This document shows positions 1 through 10,837 of a stretch of DNA of 64,000 bases, in pieces. The stretch is from Buxus sempervirens (Eukaryota; Streptophyta; Magnoliopsida; Buxales; Buxaceae). A program made the translations under genes and the position numbers. The notes under the pieces were generated by a model. The model did not search any database and was not told where the DNA came from. It saw only the letters and a program-made list of their open reading frames with translations. Numbering within the stretch: position 1 is the first letter of the stretch; the number at the start of each line of letters is the position of its first letter. The stretch covers positions 14,440,858-14,504,857 of the forward strand of contig OX387190.1 in assembly GCA_947561395.2 (NCBI GenBank), given 5' to 3'.

Positions 1-130
1 ATACTTGATCTACCCTTTTTGCCCTCTGAAACTTGTAGATTTACTTCAATTCATGCCTTAGGCTTGAATTGGAAGAATTTAGAAGGGTATTTTGGTATAC
101 CCTTGGGTCTTTTCTACCCTCACCCTTGCC

Positions 131-138
131 TATAAATA
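131..138 (+). promoter_or_regulatory. TATA box of LTR D
   Basis: TATAAATA in the context gccTATAAATAgagg, the same context as in LTRs A and C. It probably marks the U3/R boundary about 30 bp downstream. Confidence 0.6.
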
Positions 139-905
139 GAGGGCCTCTCCTTTTGCAAATGGCTGATAATCTGATGTTTGAAAAGCTCTTGAAGAAGAAG
201 GGAAACTCTGCCCAATTTTCCACTCAAGCACTCAAGCAACCAAGGTGAGATACTACACTTCTCTCTTCATTTCTACTTAAATTCAAGCACTTTCTTCTTC
301 TACCTTTCTGTAGATAAGGCCTGATTGTGTTTGAAACCCTAAACCATACTCACAGTACCTTAAGCACCCCCTCTAGCCGTAAAACATTAAGAGAGAGCTA
401 GGGGAAATAAGTATTGGAATGGATCCTTAGGTTTAGAACCATTTGTGATGAAATACTTGTATGATTTGTGTTGAATTCGTGTATGTTTGATGTTTGTACT
501 TGATTTTGTTTTAAATTTGGAGGAATTACATAGATCTATGCTCTCTATAGCATTAGATCTCAATTATCTACTCAAAATCTGATTTCCTACACAATCATAC
601 ACACATCACTTGATTTTGTCAAAATAGGCATAGATCTTAGATCTACTATGCTCAATATGGTAGATCTGATATTAGAGGCCTTAGAGCAACTTCTCAGGAC
701 TTTGTGAGTTGAATTTAATTAGTTTTGATGTTCAAGAGAAGATCGTATGGTCTAATCTCTCTTAGTTGAGATATTTTCCTTAATTTTGGTAGATTTGGCT
801 CTTCCTTTCCAATTAATGATAGATTTGAGCCAAATCCATGCCCTAAGTCTTTCTAAGTGTTTTTTTTAACTCATTTCAAGTGATTTAAAATCAGATCATA
901 TGGAT

Positions 906-907
<2 letters not shown>

Positions 908-936
<29 letters not shown>
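908..936. repeat. (AC)n microsatellite
   Basis: About 14 uninterrupted AC units inside LTR D. Confidence 0.95.
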
Positions 937-2424
937 TATTTTGGCTTGGTTTTACTTAAATTTTACAAATTTGGATAGAACCTGTACCCTGTCTTGAATC
1001 ATTCATAACTTCATCATATGAATGACTTTTTGAATGATTCCAGAGACATGTGATAGGTGAAGATGTCTAGTTTAATCTTATAAAATTTGAGCAATTTATA
1101 TGGAGCCAATTTTACAAAGCATTTGATTAAAGTTGATAAGTCAGATCAAGTCAAATTGTTGAACTTGTCACTTTGATTGAGCACCAAAGGCTTATTTTAA
1201 CTCCGATTTGAATGATTTCAATTCCTAAATCTTCCTTTATGGGTCTACTTTCAAATCCAATTAGTTCAAGAGGTTTCAAGTTAATTTGAGTTATGTGTGC
1301 TTTATTGACCCTGTACTGCTCAGTAGCAGATTACATAGTCAATCTGTGATCTTCTAAGCATGTTTAGGAGAGCATACAAGCTACAAATAGATGAAGTTTT
1401 GAGTAAGGCCTATTCCATTCGAAAGATGGTACCTCATACTTTATTCATACCAATTTTCAAGGATTTATATGAAGTCAATCTCCATGAATAGGTTTTCAAA
1501 GTTGGCTACTTACCGATTTTACTGTTTTACAACAGCAACTTTGAACAAGTTTATACTCTTTGATTTAAATCGGATTTGATTGAAATTTTCACTGAACCTT
1601 CTACTTCATATAAGCTTTCAAATTACTTTTGTTTCACTCAGTTTGAGTTTGAATTGAATGACTTAAGGTTGGTTGATTTTTCCAAGCTTAACTGGATTAA
1701 TTTTGAGTTAATTTTTCCAGATTTGTTTTAATTTGCTTTTCTTCTAGTTTTACCTTGATTTTTACTTGATCATGAAGTCCTAGAGGTGATATATCCATAG
1801 AGTGAGTCCAAGATCTATTGGACTACTCATATGGAGAAATCACACATATGTTTGTCTCTTTTCAAGTACTTTTGATTGATTTTTATTTGCAAGCAATTGT
1901 TAAGCATGAATAGCATATGGCAACCACCTTGTATGGATGAGTAGGGGTGCCTAACACCTTCCCCTACTCATAGCCTAACCCCTTACCCAATCTCTGGACA
2001 AGACCATATATTAGAGCTATTTTAGCTCTATTTTGTGTTCTTATGTTCATTTTGGTGTCCATTCACACCTTAACATGAATGGTGGCGACTTCAATATTTT
2101 GTGAATCCCGTGTGATGATTAAGAGATCACTTAGGTGATTTTTCCATGTCTCACACCCTCGCTTCACATTTTATGGTTACAGAGTAATTTTAGGTACTTT
2201 GATCTAGGTTTGGGGCTACACATATATAGAGGCTCTATCCTAGAGAAAAGTACAAGTTGCGATTGCTTAAATTAAAGAGAGAGTGGCTGAAAATTAAAGA
2301 AGAAATATATCTTGAGAGCTTGGATGCCTTTCAGAGGATGAGTGCACAATTTGGCAGAGTCTTCCCTTCTTTAGGAAATGTCTTAGATCTCCAAATTTTC
2401 AGCCCTTTGGAAGGAGGAGCCTTC

Positions 2425-2432
2425 TATTTATA
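2425..2432 (-). promoter_or_regulatory. TATA box of LTR E
   Basis: TATTTATA on the plus strand, TATAAATA on the minus strand, followed on that strand by agaaggctcc as in C. It lies about 190 bp downstream (minus sense) of the palindrome array. Confidence 0.5.
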
Positions 2433-2620
2433 GGTAAAGAGAGGGACAAGAGTGTCACAAGGGCATGGATAAAAATTTCTCTAGATCGATTAGAGCATGA
2501 ATTGGAAGGTATTATGGAGATTTTCGGGGGGTAGATTTGACAATCCAAGGCTCTTAGAGAAAGGTAATACCCATAAATAGGGCAGAGATCTCGAGATTTT
2601 TCATTTGGGTTGCTTTTTAT

Positions 2621-2894
2621 GTTGCACCGTACAATCAGAGCGGTGCACCATAAAAATTATGTTGCACCATACTTATATAATGGTGCACAAGAAAGATTAA
2701 GTGCACCGTGCAAGACGCATGATGGCCATTCTGTTATGCTCCCATGTGCCTCCTCTGATGTGGCGTAATAGCTGAAGCTTCTAGGCGTCACATCATCAAA
2801 AGCACTTTGCACCATGCTTCAAATACGGTGCTGCATCGTGAAATAAAGATGTTGCAATTACATTATGTTGCACCATTTTTGGAAAATGGTGCAC
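2621..2894. repeat. Array of GCACCAT/ATGGTGC palindromes in U3 of LTR E
   Basis: Four imperfect palindromes of about 27 bp: 2621-2648, 2661-2688, 2808-2834 and 2867-2894. Each has arms close to TTGCACCRT and AYGGTGCA around 8-9 variable central bases. A lone half-site lies at 2700. The array sits upstream of the E TATA box in the minus sense. Confidence 0.75.
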
Positions 2895-3728
2895 TATAAA
2901 AATGATATTGTAGCGTACAAATTTAAACCTTATTTCTACAGGTAGTACTTATTTATTGAATATCATTTAAGTAAATGTCATCGTATTTTTTAATCTCTAT
3001 TTACTTAAGATATTACATGTAAATAAGCAAATAACGCCGTCTCCCCCCCCCCCCCCCCTCCCCCCAATTTGAATCAATTAAAAATAGTTTCAGATCCTCA
3101 AAGGAATAAAAGTCAACTTTCCAATTTAAGGCAAAAATCCGGTTTTTTTTTTGTATCTAGTGGAAAAATTGACTATGTTAATGCTAAGGTATTTGTCAAA
3201 TGTTAAAGGCTCAAAAATTTAATTATAATATAACATTGTTAAAAACCTGATTACTGGGAAAAATTATCTTGAAATATTGTCTTAAAAAATATTTCATTTT
3301 GTGGTCAAAAGTTTGACTTTATGCAAAAGATTGAATTCGAGCCTTTTCCTTTGCGATTTTGGATTCAAATGTGTTATGGATCTCAAGGCCAAAGCTAAAA
3401 GTTGAAAATATCAGTAAAATATTTCTCTCATTTATGATTAACCCAAAATCGTGCAATTTTGGGTGTCTACAGGTAAAGGGCAATACATAAGGTAATTGAT
3501 ATCGAATAGTGGTTACAAATAAAACACAGTTTTACAGACTATATTTACCAGAACAAATTCTTTTAGAACCCATGTGCTTTCAATGACGTGGCATAATGGT
3601 CGAATGTTCGAGATGCCACATCAACTATGAATCGTTAACGTAAACCAGTTAAACTATAATGTATGCATGACCCATAAACAATATCGGTAAGCAAACCTTA
3701 TTGAAATGATTATTGTAGCATCATGATA

Positions 3729-3979
<251 letters not shown>

Positions 3980-3995
3980 ATTTGGGGTGTCTACA

Positions 3996-4726
3996 CATAG
4001 TATTAATGATTTGTTGAGCGTAACCTTTAACCCACACTTTCTTCATCACTTTGATATGCGCCAAGCTGATGTCTTCTTTTATTACTAACAATTCAAAGAT
4101 GTATATTATATTTGTCTTGAAAATATTTACATGTATCCAATAGGGACAATTATCACAGTCCCTAAGAATGCCTTCCCAATAGCTACATCACTGTTTCTTG
4201 CTAGCAATCCATCAAATTTGAGTTTAAACCATGAATGTTCAGGAGCACACCAGGCCCCCAATACTGCATTAATTGTGTCTTCCATTGCCACCCTCATTGT
4301 TTCCTGAAATTTCTATTGCTTGTTTATATTCTCTAAATTCCATACTTTCTCGTTCAAGCACTTCTTCTGGGTGCCCTTCACTATGGTCAAATCTAATTAA
4401 CTTTGTTCCTTACCAACCATACTTTCCAGCATATACATGTTACTTTTTCCAAATACCCTAGATTTATCAGGTTACTAATCGATAAACAACATATAATATC
4501 CTGATTATCATCATTACTCATTATGTTTGGGATTGAAGAGCATGCTCCCCATACCTATTTGGCAAAAACACAATTTTCAAACAAATGGTTTTGATTTTAG
4601 ATTTCATTTTTACAAAAGGTGCAATAATATTATATGTTAATATTTGTTATAGCTAAATTGAAACTTGTAGGAAGCGCATCGTGGCACATCATCCAAGTAA
4701 AAGTTTAAATTTTGGGTAAACACCTC
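3996..4726 (-). pseudogene. LINE remnant, RNase H and 3' end
   Basis: On the minus strand, about 4245 down to 4130 translates to a segment containing WCAPEHSWFKLKFDG, the entry motif of the RNase H domain at the C-terminus of plant LINEs (consensus W..P...W.KLN.DG). The frame then drifts and I see no later catalytic motif. The zinc-binding part of the same element lies in 7240-7865 on the same strand, on the other side of solo LTR F. The remnant is old, broken and non-functional. It was recognised from motif memory, without a search. Confidence 0.6.
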
Positions 4727-7234
4727 TGTAAGACCCTAATTTTTGGTAAGTTTATTGTTTGTGTATTTATTTATTCATATATATAACTGTGTTTATCAGG
4801 TGATTTTGTGGTTTGAGGGCTTAGCCCATACTCGTATGTACAGGCGTTATATAGCCATTTTTCCAAAAAATCGTATTATTATCATTATTATTATTAAAGT
4901 ATAGTTATGTGCTTATTAACGTAAATGGATGCGGAACATGTAGTGTCTCCGGTGGGCGAGCATGCATAGGATCAAGGGGTTAAAAGGGTTGATTGAGCGG
5001 CATATGTATCTCGCAAGGTAATGTACAAATAGGGAAAGTAGGGTTTTAGGTTTAAGAGAATACGCGTATGTACTTACGGAAATATTGTTGTTGGTCTAAT
5101 ACTCAGGAGCTCAGGAGAATCGGCTGGAGAGTGTGGCGACTAGGGTTCTGTGCTCGTGAAGAACAAGTATCGCGAGGGGTAAGAGAAGGGTTTCGGAGTT
5201 GAAGTTGAGTGGGTTCTTTCTCCCTGTTCGAGACGAATTGGTTGGGGTAGTTTCTGTGTTCGCGTGCGTGGCCGGAGTGGTGATCGGCCGAGGTTTTGCT
5301 ATATTTTGGAATAAGTGCATTCAGGTGAGTAGCACTGATTTACAACTGGGTTTTGCGTTTGAGGTTTTCGTGAGCTTATTCTGATGCATGTTTTGTAGCT
5401 TAAATGATGTATGAGTTTCTGGTTTTTCTGGTTTTTTGGAAATGACATGAACAGAGTTCGGAGATTGAATTTTATCCTCTATTTAAAAGTGTTTAGATTA
5501 AATCCAAATATGGTTGGGAAGTCTCCTGGGAGTATTAGGAGTGTAGTGGAACAATTACAGGGGTAAACAAACCGGCCAGTCATGTAGATCTTGGAATAAC
5601 AGAGAAATGAAAATCACAGGGGGTATCCGCCCACCTGGCGCTCACCGGTGCTCACCTAAGAGGTAGGCGCCCCGTTAAACACTACCCACCGCCGAGCTCA
5701 CGCCCGTCTGGCGCTCAGCTCGCGCTCAATAGAAAACCCTGCGCTCATCTCGCGCGAATCTCGCGCCCACCTCACGCCCGTCTGGCGCTCAGCTCGCGCT
5801 CACCTAGCGTCGAGTGAGCGGTAGGTCGATTTTACCCCATTTCCTTACCGCCAACCGGCGCTCACCTCGCGCCCACCTCAGGAAGTGAGCGGCAGACCCT
5901 ATTTTGCTTCCTGAATTGGAGATTTGATTTAACTAAGAGTATTTGGGTTACTTGAGGATTAAACCACTTCACTATTCACTTGTTTAGGAACCCTGGGAAT
6001 CTATTTTGCCTAGGAAACTATTAGAGGAAAATTTAGTGGACTACTTAAAAGCTTTCAAGTTGAGTTTAGGTTACTTATGAGTATTGTGCCGGATACCAAA
6101 CTACTAAGAGTTACCAGTTACTTTTCCTTGTTTTATACATTGTTTTGATTGAGAAGTTATTCTATTTCTGGTTTCACTTGTTGGAAACTTTAAATGTATT
6201 GAAAAGATTTCCTTGGTATGAATGCTTGAGTTTTATTTCCAAATGGCATGTGTTACGGAAATGAGAAAAATACTGAAGTACTTGAGGTACTGCTTGGTCC
6301 AGAGGGACAGGTGATGAATTGTGATGAGTTTTGCATGATGTGGAATGAATGGTTTTATTTTGATATTGGAATTGAGATTATACGATGTTTTACTGTTTTG
6401 GTCTAACTTGTCCTGGATCCAGATGTTTAAGCTTAGTAATGTGATGTTATTGTTGGTTGTTGGAATTGTATGGCCTTGTGTGTTGCCACGACCGGTGTAG
6501 AGCAGCCAGAAACCCTAAGTAGGCCTGGTTGTCAATGCAGAAACCCGGGGAGTAGGCCTGCATTGGATGACGAAACCCTGAGTAGGCCGTCATTTCAGAG
6601 TATCCGAAACCCTGAGTAGGCCAGAACTGTGTACATGGAGGTGTGGAGTGTCTACTTGGCATGCTTAATTTATCAACTAAACGATAGTCATGACATTGAT
6701 CAATCGATGCGTTGCTGTACTTAACTGAGATGTGATTTGTTTGATTAGAACTAGTCTTGATTTCGATTTGAGAATTGATGTTGGTTGTTTAACCGTATTA
6801 AGTGTTTGTCGATGCATAGTTTAAATTATGATCAACTATTTCTGCATGCATGTGCTACTCGCTGAGATATTCGTATCTCACTCCGTTGTTTGTCTTGTTT
6901 GTTTTTCAGATACTCGTGGTGAGGCGATTATTGGGGTAGATCCTGCTGAGGCTTATAGGGAGGAGGAGTATTATTACCTTCCTTAGACAAGTAGGTTATC
7001 TGTTCTGAATTTGAGAACTTTGAATTAACTGAGATGTATTAAAGTTTAATTGGGGTTGAACCATACGATTTTAGTCCAGTTTAAACATTACAATTTTACA
7101 TAAATGGAAATGTGCACTCTGTCAGGTTATAGCTATATGATTATCCAGCGATCATAAATTGATTAACGATCCTTGCCTAACCTCCGTGAGACGTGTTATA
7201 TCTTTATTGAACAACACGGATCCGGGGAGTTACA
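4727..7234 (+). mobile_element. Solo LTR F, 2508 bp, TSD ACCTC
   Basis: Starts TGTAAGACCC, ends ...CCGGGGAGTTACA, and is flanked by ACCTC at 4722-4726 and 7235-7239. It splits the LINE remnant cleanly. No internal coding domain is present, so it is a solo LTR formed by LTR-LTR recombination. The overall style (TGTAAGACCC start, repeated 'gaaaccctgagtaggcc' at about 6540-6620, 'actcgctgagatattcgtatctcac' near 6855) reminds me of Tekay/Del-type chromovirus LTRs; this is an impression only. It contains a GC-rich short-motif array at 5627-5893. Open frames of 60-70 codons inside it look like chance. Confidence 0.85.
5627..5893. repeat. GGCGCTCA-type short-motif array in solo LTR F
   Basis: Irregular repetition of ctcgcgctca, ctggcgctcag, ctcgcgcccacct and similar words, in strong GC contrast to the AT-rich flanks. 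It is less clearly palindromic than the arrays in the Tat LTRs. Confidence 0.7.
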
Positions 7235-7239
7235 ACCTC

Positions 7240-7865
7240 ATCTTCCAAATTCTTTTTGAAAGGTTAATTTTACTATTTTCAATTGGTGTTCTTGTTTTAA
7301 TACTCCATGTTGCAAACTTAAGTGTAAATTTTCCATCTTTTGTTTTATTCCAACATAGAGTATCGTCTATATTTATTGTTGGAAGGTTAATCTTAACAAT
7401 GCTGTTTATAATATTTTCACTTAGTGGTAGCTTCCTAAGCTCCTGCACATTCCATATCCCGTTCTCTTTAATAAAATCACTAACTCACTAATCAAAGTTA
7501 ATGTTTTGAATGACTCTATTATCTATATCTTGTTCCAGTGATTAAATCTTTCCAAAACCTAATATTTTTACCATTTCTTACTACCCATTGAACTCAATTT
7601 TTTTAAGAAAATTCTACTGTTGAGGATAGCTTTCCAAATAGGCTAATCTCCATTCCTTTCATCAATAGTAAACAAGTTTTTCCCTTTTAAATGTTTTCCT
7701 TCTATCATTTTAACCCATAAATTCTCTTGTTAGTTAAGACTCTTTGCCCTAATTTAGTCATACATGCCATTAATGTATGTCCTTTTCCTTATACCTTATC
7801 CACCTCTTTCTTTGGTCTACATATCTTATTCCAAACCTAAAATATAAATTTTGTCACTCTCTTGT
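7240..7865 (-). pseudogene. LINE remnant, RT C-terminal and zinc-binding region
   Basis: Minus-strand frames contain, in order, pieces like GKHLKGKNLFTI, NGKNIRFWKDL (the NG..I.FW.D motif after the LINE reverse transcriptase) and DTLCWNKTKDGKFTLK (the D.L.W..T.DG.F motif of the RT zinc-binding domain). Stops and frameshifts separate them. The order and strand agree with the RNase H piece at 3996-4726, so both belong to one LINE interrupted by solo LTR F. LTR C truncates it at 7866, so the reverse transcriptase core is not visible. Confidence 0.65.
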
Positions 7866-7965
7866 TGTAGACACCCCAAATTGCACAGTAAAAAGGATGA
7901 ACAATTGGCAAAAATCATTCTTTCCTCTGAAACCAGCACAAAATTTGAGATTTGTGCATTTCTTC

Positions 7966-8112
7966 TTGTATCCGACAACTCAGGTCGGATACAAGCATAT
8001 CTCCTTATATCCGACAACTTATGTCGGATACAAGTAGACATTAATGTATCCGACGACATATGTCGGATACATATAGGTGCTCTTGTATCCGACCTGATAT
8101 GTCGGATACAAG
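7966..8112. repeat. Four TATCCGA/TCGGATA palindromes in U3 of LTR C
   Basis: Palindromes at 7966-7994, 8006-8033, 8044-8072 and 8083-8112. All have arms TATCCGAC and GTCGGATA (one GACC variant) and different 7-9 bp centres. Compared with the TATCCGG/CCGGATA word of element B, the inner base pair has changed on both arms. Confidence 0.85.
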
Positions 8113-8275
8113 ATTTTTGCTCAAAATTAGGGTTTTTCGATAGTTTTCACTTTTTACCATCATATCTTTCATTAAAGGAGTGGAAATCTCGGAAATAGCC
8201 TTAGGGTTAAGGTTGGTAGACTCTAGACATCATTTTGTGTCTACCATCATGCCAACCCTAACCCTAGCCTTTGCC

Positions 8276-8283
8276 TATAAATA
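8276..8283 (+). promoter_or_regulatory. TATA box of LTR C
   Basis: gccTATAAATAggagg, about 165 bp after the palindrome array. Confidence 0.65.
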
Positions 8284-9208
8284 GGAGGCTCCTCCTTAAG
8301 CAAATGGCCAATAAGTTGGAGATTGAAGAGCTCCGAGTGAAGAAGGGAACCGCTGCCGCACTGCTCCCAGAACCTAGGTAAGCCTAAACCTTCTTTAATT
8401 TTTCTGTCTTACATTTTAGGTTTAGTTTTCTTCTTCTACCTTTCTGTAGAATAAGGCCTAATCTGTACGTATGAAAACCCTTCCTCTACTCAAAGTACCT
8501 CGAGACTCCTTGTAAGCACCTCATTTTTGTGCTCCCAAAAGGCCAGAAATGCAAAACCTGGCTAAAAAGTCAAACCCTGAGGGGTGAAAAGTTGACCTTT
8601 TGATTAGATAAAATTTGGCCACCTTGCTTTATCCCAATGGATAGAGAATCCCGACACGAGTCCAGCGCAACTCGGTTTGCAGGAATCGGAGTCCGGATGA
8701 GGGTTCTGCGGGCGTTCAAACTTAAGGAAGAGCCGAGAGTTGACATTTCCTCGAATTCCGTGCCAAGTACCTTCCTTTATACCATGGGATAAAGAATCTC
8801 GACACGGTTCCAACGCAACTAAGTTTGCTGGAATCGGAGTCCGGATGAAGGTTCTAAGGGCAGTCAAACTTAAGGGAAGGCCAAAAGTTGACTTTTCCTC
8901 GAACCCCGTGCCAAATGCTTAGCCCTATGCCATTAAATAGAAGGCTCCGATACGAGTTCAACGCAATTGAGTTTGCTCAAATCGGAGTTCAGATGAGTGG
9001 GATATGAGCTGTCAAGGTTTCCGAGCAGCAAAGCCGGAAGTTACACACGTGGCGCAGGAACTGCCCACGTGGTGGCCAACGCAGCAAAATATCTCAGGGA
9101 CTAAATCTTAAATATCAAAAATTCGTACGGGTCGATCCGTAGATATCCAAAAGTGTCAAATCGGTCGAATCGGTCAAGTCGAAGGGCAAATCCGTAATTT
9201 TTCGATTT

Positions 9209-9454
9209 GTATCCGACATTTAATACCGGATACACTTTCCCCTCTTCATATCCGGGCTCAAAGGCCGGATACAAGAAAATTTTCGCGCGACATTCGCGCC
9301 GATCGCCCGACAAATTCTCGGTGGCATTTAATTTTCAAATGATTATGTTTTGTATCCGGCATTGAAGACCGGATACAAAGGAACCTTAGAATATCCGGTC
9401 ATGAGGGCTGGATATGAAGGAGCCTTAGTGTATCCGGCCTGAGTGGCCGGATAC
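9209..9454. repeat. Five TATCCGG/CCGGATA palindromes upstream of the B TATA box
   Basis: Palindromes at 9209-9235, 9248-9273, 9351-9376, 9390-9416 and 9430-9454. Arms are TATCCGR/YCGGATA with 7-10 variable central bases. The last ends 12 bp before the TATA box. Confidence 0.85.
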
Positions 9455-9466
9455 GTTAAGTTTGTC

Positions 9467-9474
9467 TATAAATA
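9467..9474 (+). promoter_or_regulatory. TATA box of B 5' LTR
   Basis: gtcTATAAATAcaaacc immediately after the palindrome array. The duplicate in the 3' LTR is at 52987-52994. Confidence 0.7.
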
Positions 9475-10730
9475 CAAACCAGCAGCTTATTTCCGGGGGT
9501 TGGTGATTTTTTCTGCTCTTGAGCTCTCTTCTCTCACCCATTCTCATTCGAACTCACCCTCCCTCTACTCTCTTTACCCCCTACCACCTTGCCCTACCAC
9601 CTAGAACACATTGACCCTTGCTTCCCTCTCCTTCTTTCTCACTTTCTGGAGTAAGCCAAAGGAGTCAAGCTGCTGTTGTGAAGAAGTGGGTGCTCCAAGG
9701 AGGTCTCCAGCTGCTGTACCACCCCCAAGGAGGTGTTTCCATCTTGCACAAACACCCAAGAACCACCAGGTTCTTCTTGGCCCTTTTTACTTTACATATA
9801 TGAAAATGGGGACTTTTCGAGTATGTTCACATGTTTGTTCTTCCTCATAGTGGTATATGCATGTTGATCTCTCCTTTCCATGCATTTTCTTCCATTTTGG
9901 TACCATGGAGACCTCCAAAGGTAGGGGAGTCTCCATGCACGACCCCGTGAGAGGAGGAGGGTTTTATTGCCTTACTCAAATGCCATGCAAGTCACCATCG
10001 TAGGCCATTTATGGGTCACTTTAAAAAGGGGAGCATGTTCCCTCTCTTCATCCAATTTACCCCCAAGTAAACCCCCCATTACCCTCCATGCTTCTTGCTT
10101 TCTTGCTCTTTTCCTTCATTTTTTATATATATGATTTTCGTGGGTGTCTCTTGCTTGCTATCCCAAGCCGTAAATCTTTGTAGGCTGCATATGTTAGGTT
10201 ATAGGACCCCTTTTCTTCTTGCTTTCTTCCATGCACGCAGTCTTTGATCATGTTTCTTTTTTTGTTTTTGCTTGTTGTTATTGTCAAGCATAGACGCATG
10301 AGCTCCCCTCCTCCTTTATTCCCCTTTTTTAGGCTGTACTTCTCGTCCCTTTCAGCATGCTTAGACATTATAGTGACTGCTGCTCCTCCTGGGACAGCAA
10401 GTTTTGTTTCTCGCCCTGGTTTTATTGATAGTGTATATGTGTATAGCTTAGACTTTACTGTCGAAAGCCGTGATCCATGCAAGCATGCCCCCACCAAAAT
10501 CACCGAGTCCCCTTTACTATTGACTAGTGATTGAGAAGGAAGTGGGGAGGGGCAATAGTCCCATGCCCCCGTTTACTTTGCTGAAAAATCCAAAAAGGGA
10601 AGCCAAAGGAGGCTTCCCCCAAACCTGAGCCAATGTGGGCCCTCACAGAGGCCCACATGACCTGTAGAAGCCCCTAGGAACCCCCTGGAAACATCTCGAA
10701 TGGCAAAAAGCCCAAAAAAGGCCATTCCAA

Positions 10731-10837
10731 GGTGATCCGGCAACTCAGGCCGGATCACCCATAGCCCCTGTGTATCCGGCCACTCTGGCCGGATCACTTG
10801 CAGACCATGTGTATCCGGCCTGAGTTACCGGATACAC
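10731..10837. repeat. Second palindrome array of B LTR, downstream of the promoter
   Basis: Palindromes at 10731-10759 (GTGATCCGG/CCGGATCAC), 10770-10797 and 10808-10837 (TGTGTATCCGG/CCGGATACACA). This is the same word as the U3 array but inside the transcribed part of the LTR. Confidence 0.8.

Larger units (their letters stand above)
1..2155 (+). mobile_element. LTR D: 3' part of a Tat-type LTR, start outside window
   Basis: Non-coding LTR sequence in sense orientation. A TATA box (131-138) precedes a leader that aligns by eye with the leader of LTR C (7866-8510) and the antisense LTR G (57738-60054): a stretch reading 'caaatggctgataa', then purine-rich 'aagaagaagggaa', then 'ctagccgtaaaac'. 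The right end reads ...CATGTCTCACA at 2155, matching the inverted end of G. TGGCGACT, the core of the primer binding site of these elements, sits at 2083-2090. The next bases, CCCTC, would be the target duplication, but the left copy is outside the window. Whether D is a solo LTR or the end of a full element cannot be told. Confidence 0.6.
2156..3471 (-). mobile_element. LTR E: 5' part of an antisense Tat-type LTR
   Basis: Read on the minus strand it starts TGTAGACACCC at 3471, carries an array of palindromes (2621-2894), a TATA box (2425-2432) and a leader like those of C, D and G. It stops abruptly at 2156 where D ends. The simplest reading is that D inserted into E and the rest of E lies left of the window. 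It contains a run of 16 C at 3043-3058. Its termini match the C backbone, but the palindromic word in its U3 differs from C's. Confidence 0.55.
7866..8510 (+). mobile_element. LTR C, left part, interrupted by element B
   Basis: Starts TGTAGACACCCC directly after LINE sequence (CTTGT before it is the candidate target duplication). It contains four palindromes (7966-8112), a TATA box (8276-8283) and a leader. At 8510 it breaks inside the sequence that in LTR G (inverted, around 59410) reads gactccccctagccg, and it resumes at 55434. It is the same family as the antisense LTR G, with matching starts and leaders. Confidence 0.75.

Noticed and set aside
6447..6662. Minus-strand frame with repeated GF/YS motifs
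   Set aside because: Caused by the repeated 'gaaaccctgagtaggcc' phrase in solo LTR F.
10123..10534. Overlapping frames of about 96-126 codons on both strands, recurring at 53646-54045
   Set aside because: LTR duplicates of B; frames differ between copies by indels and show no family signature.
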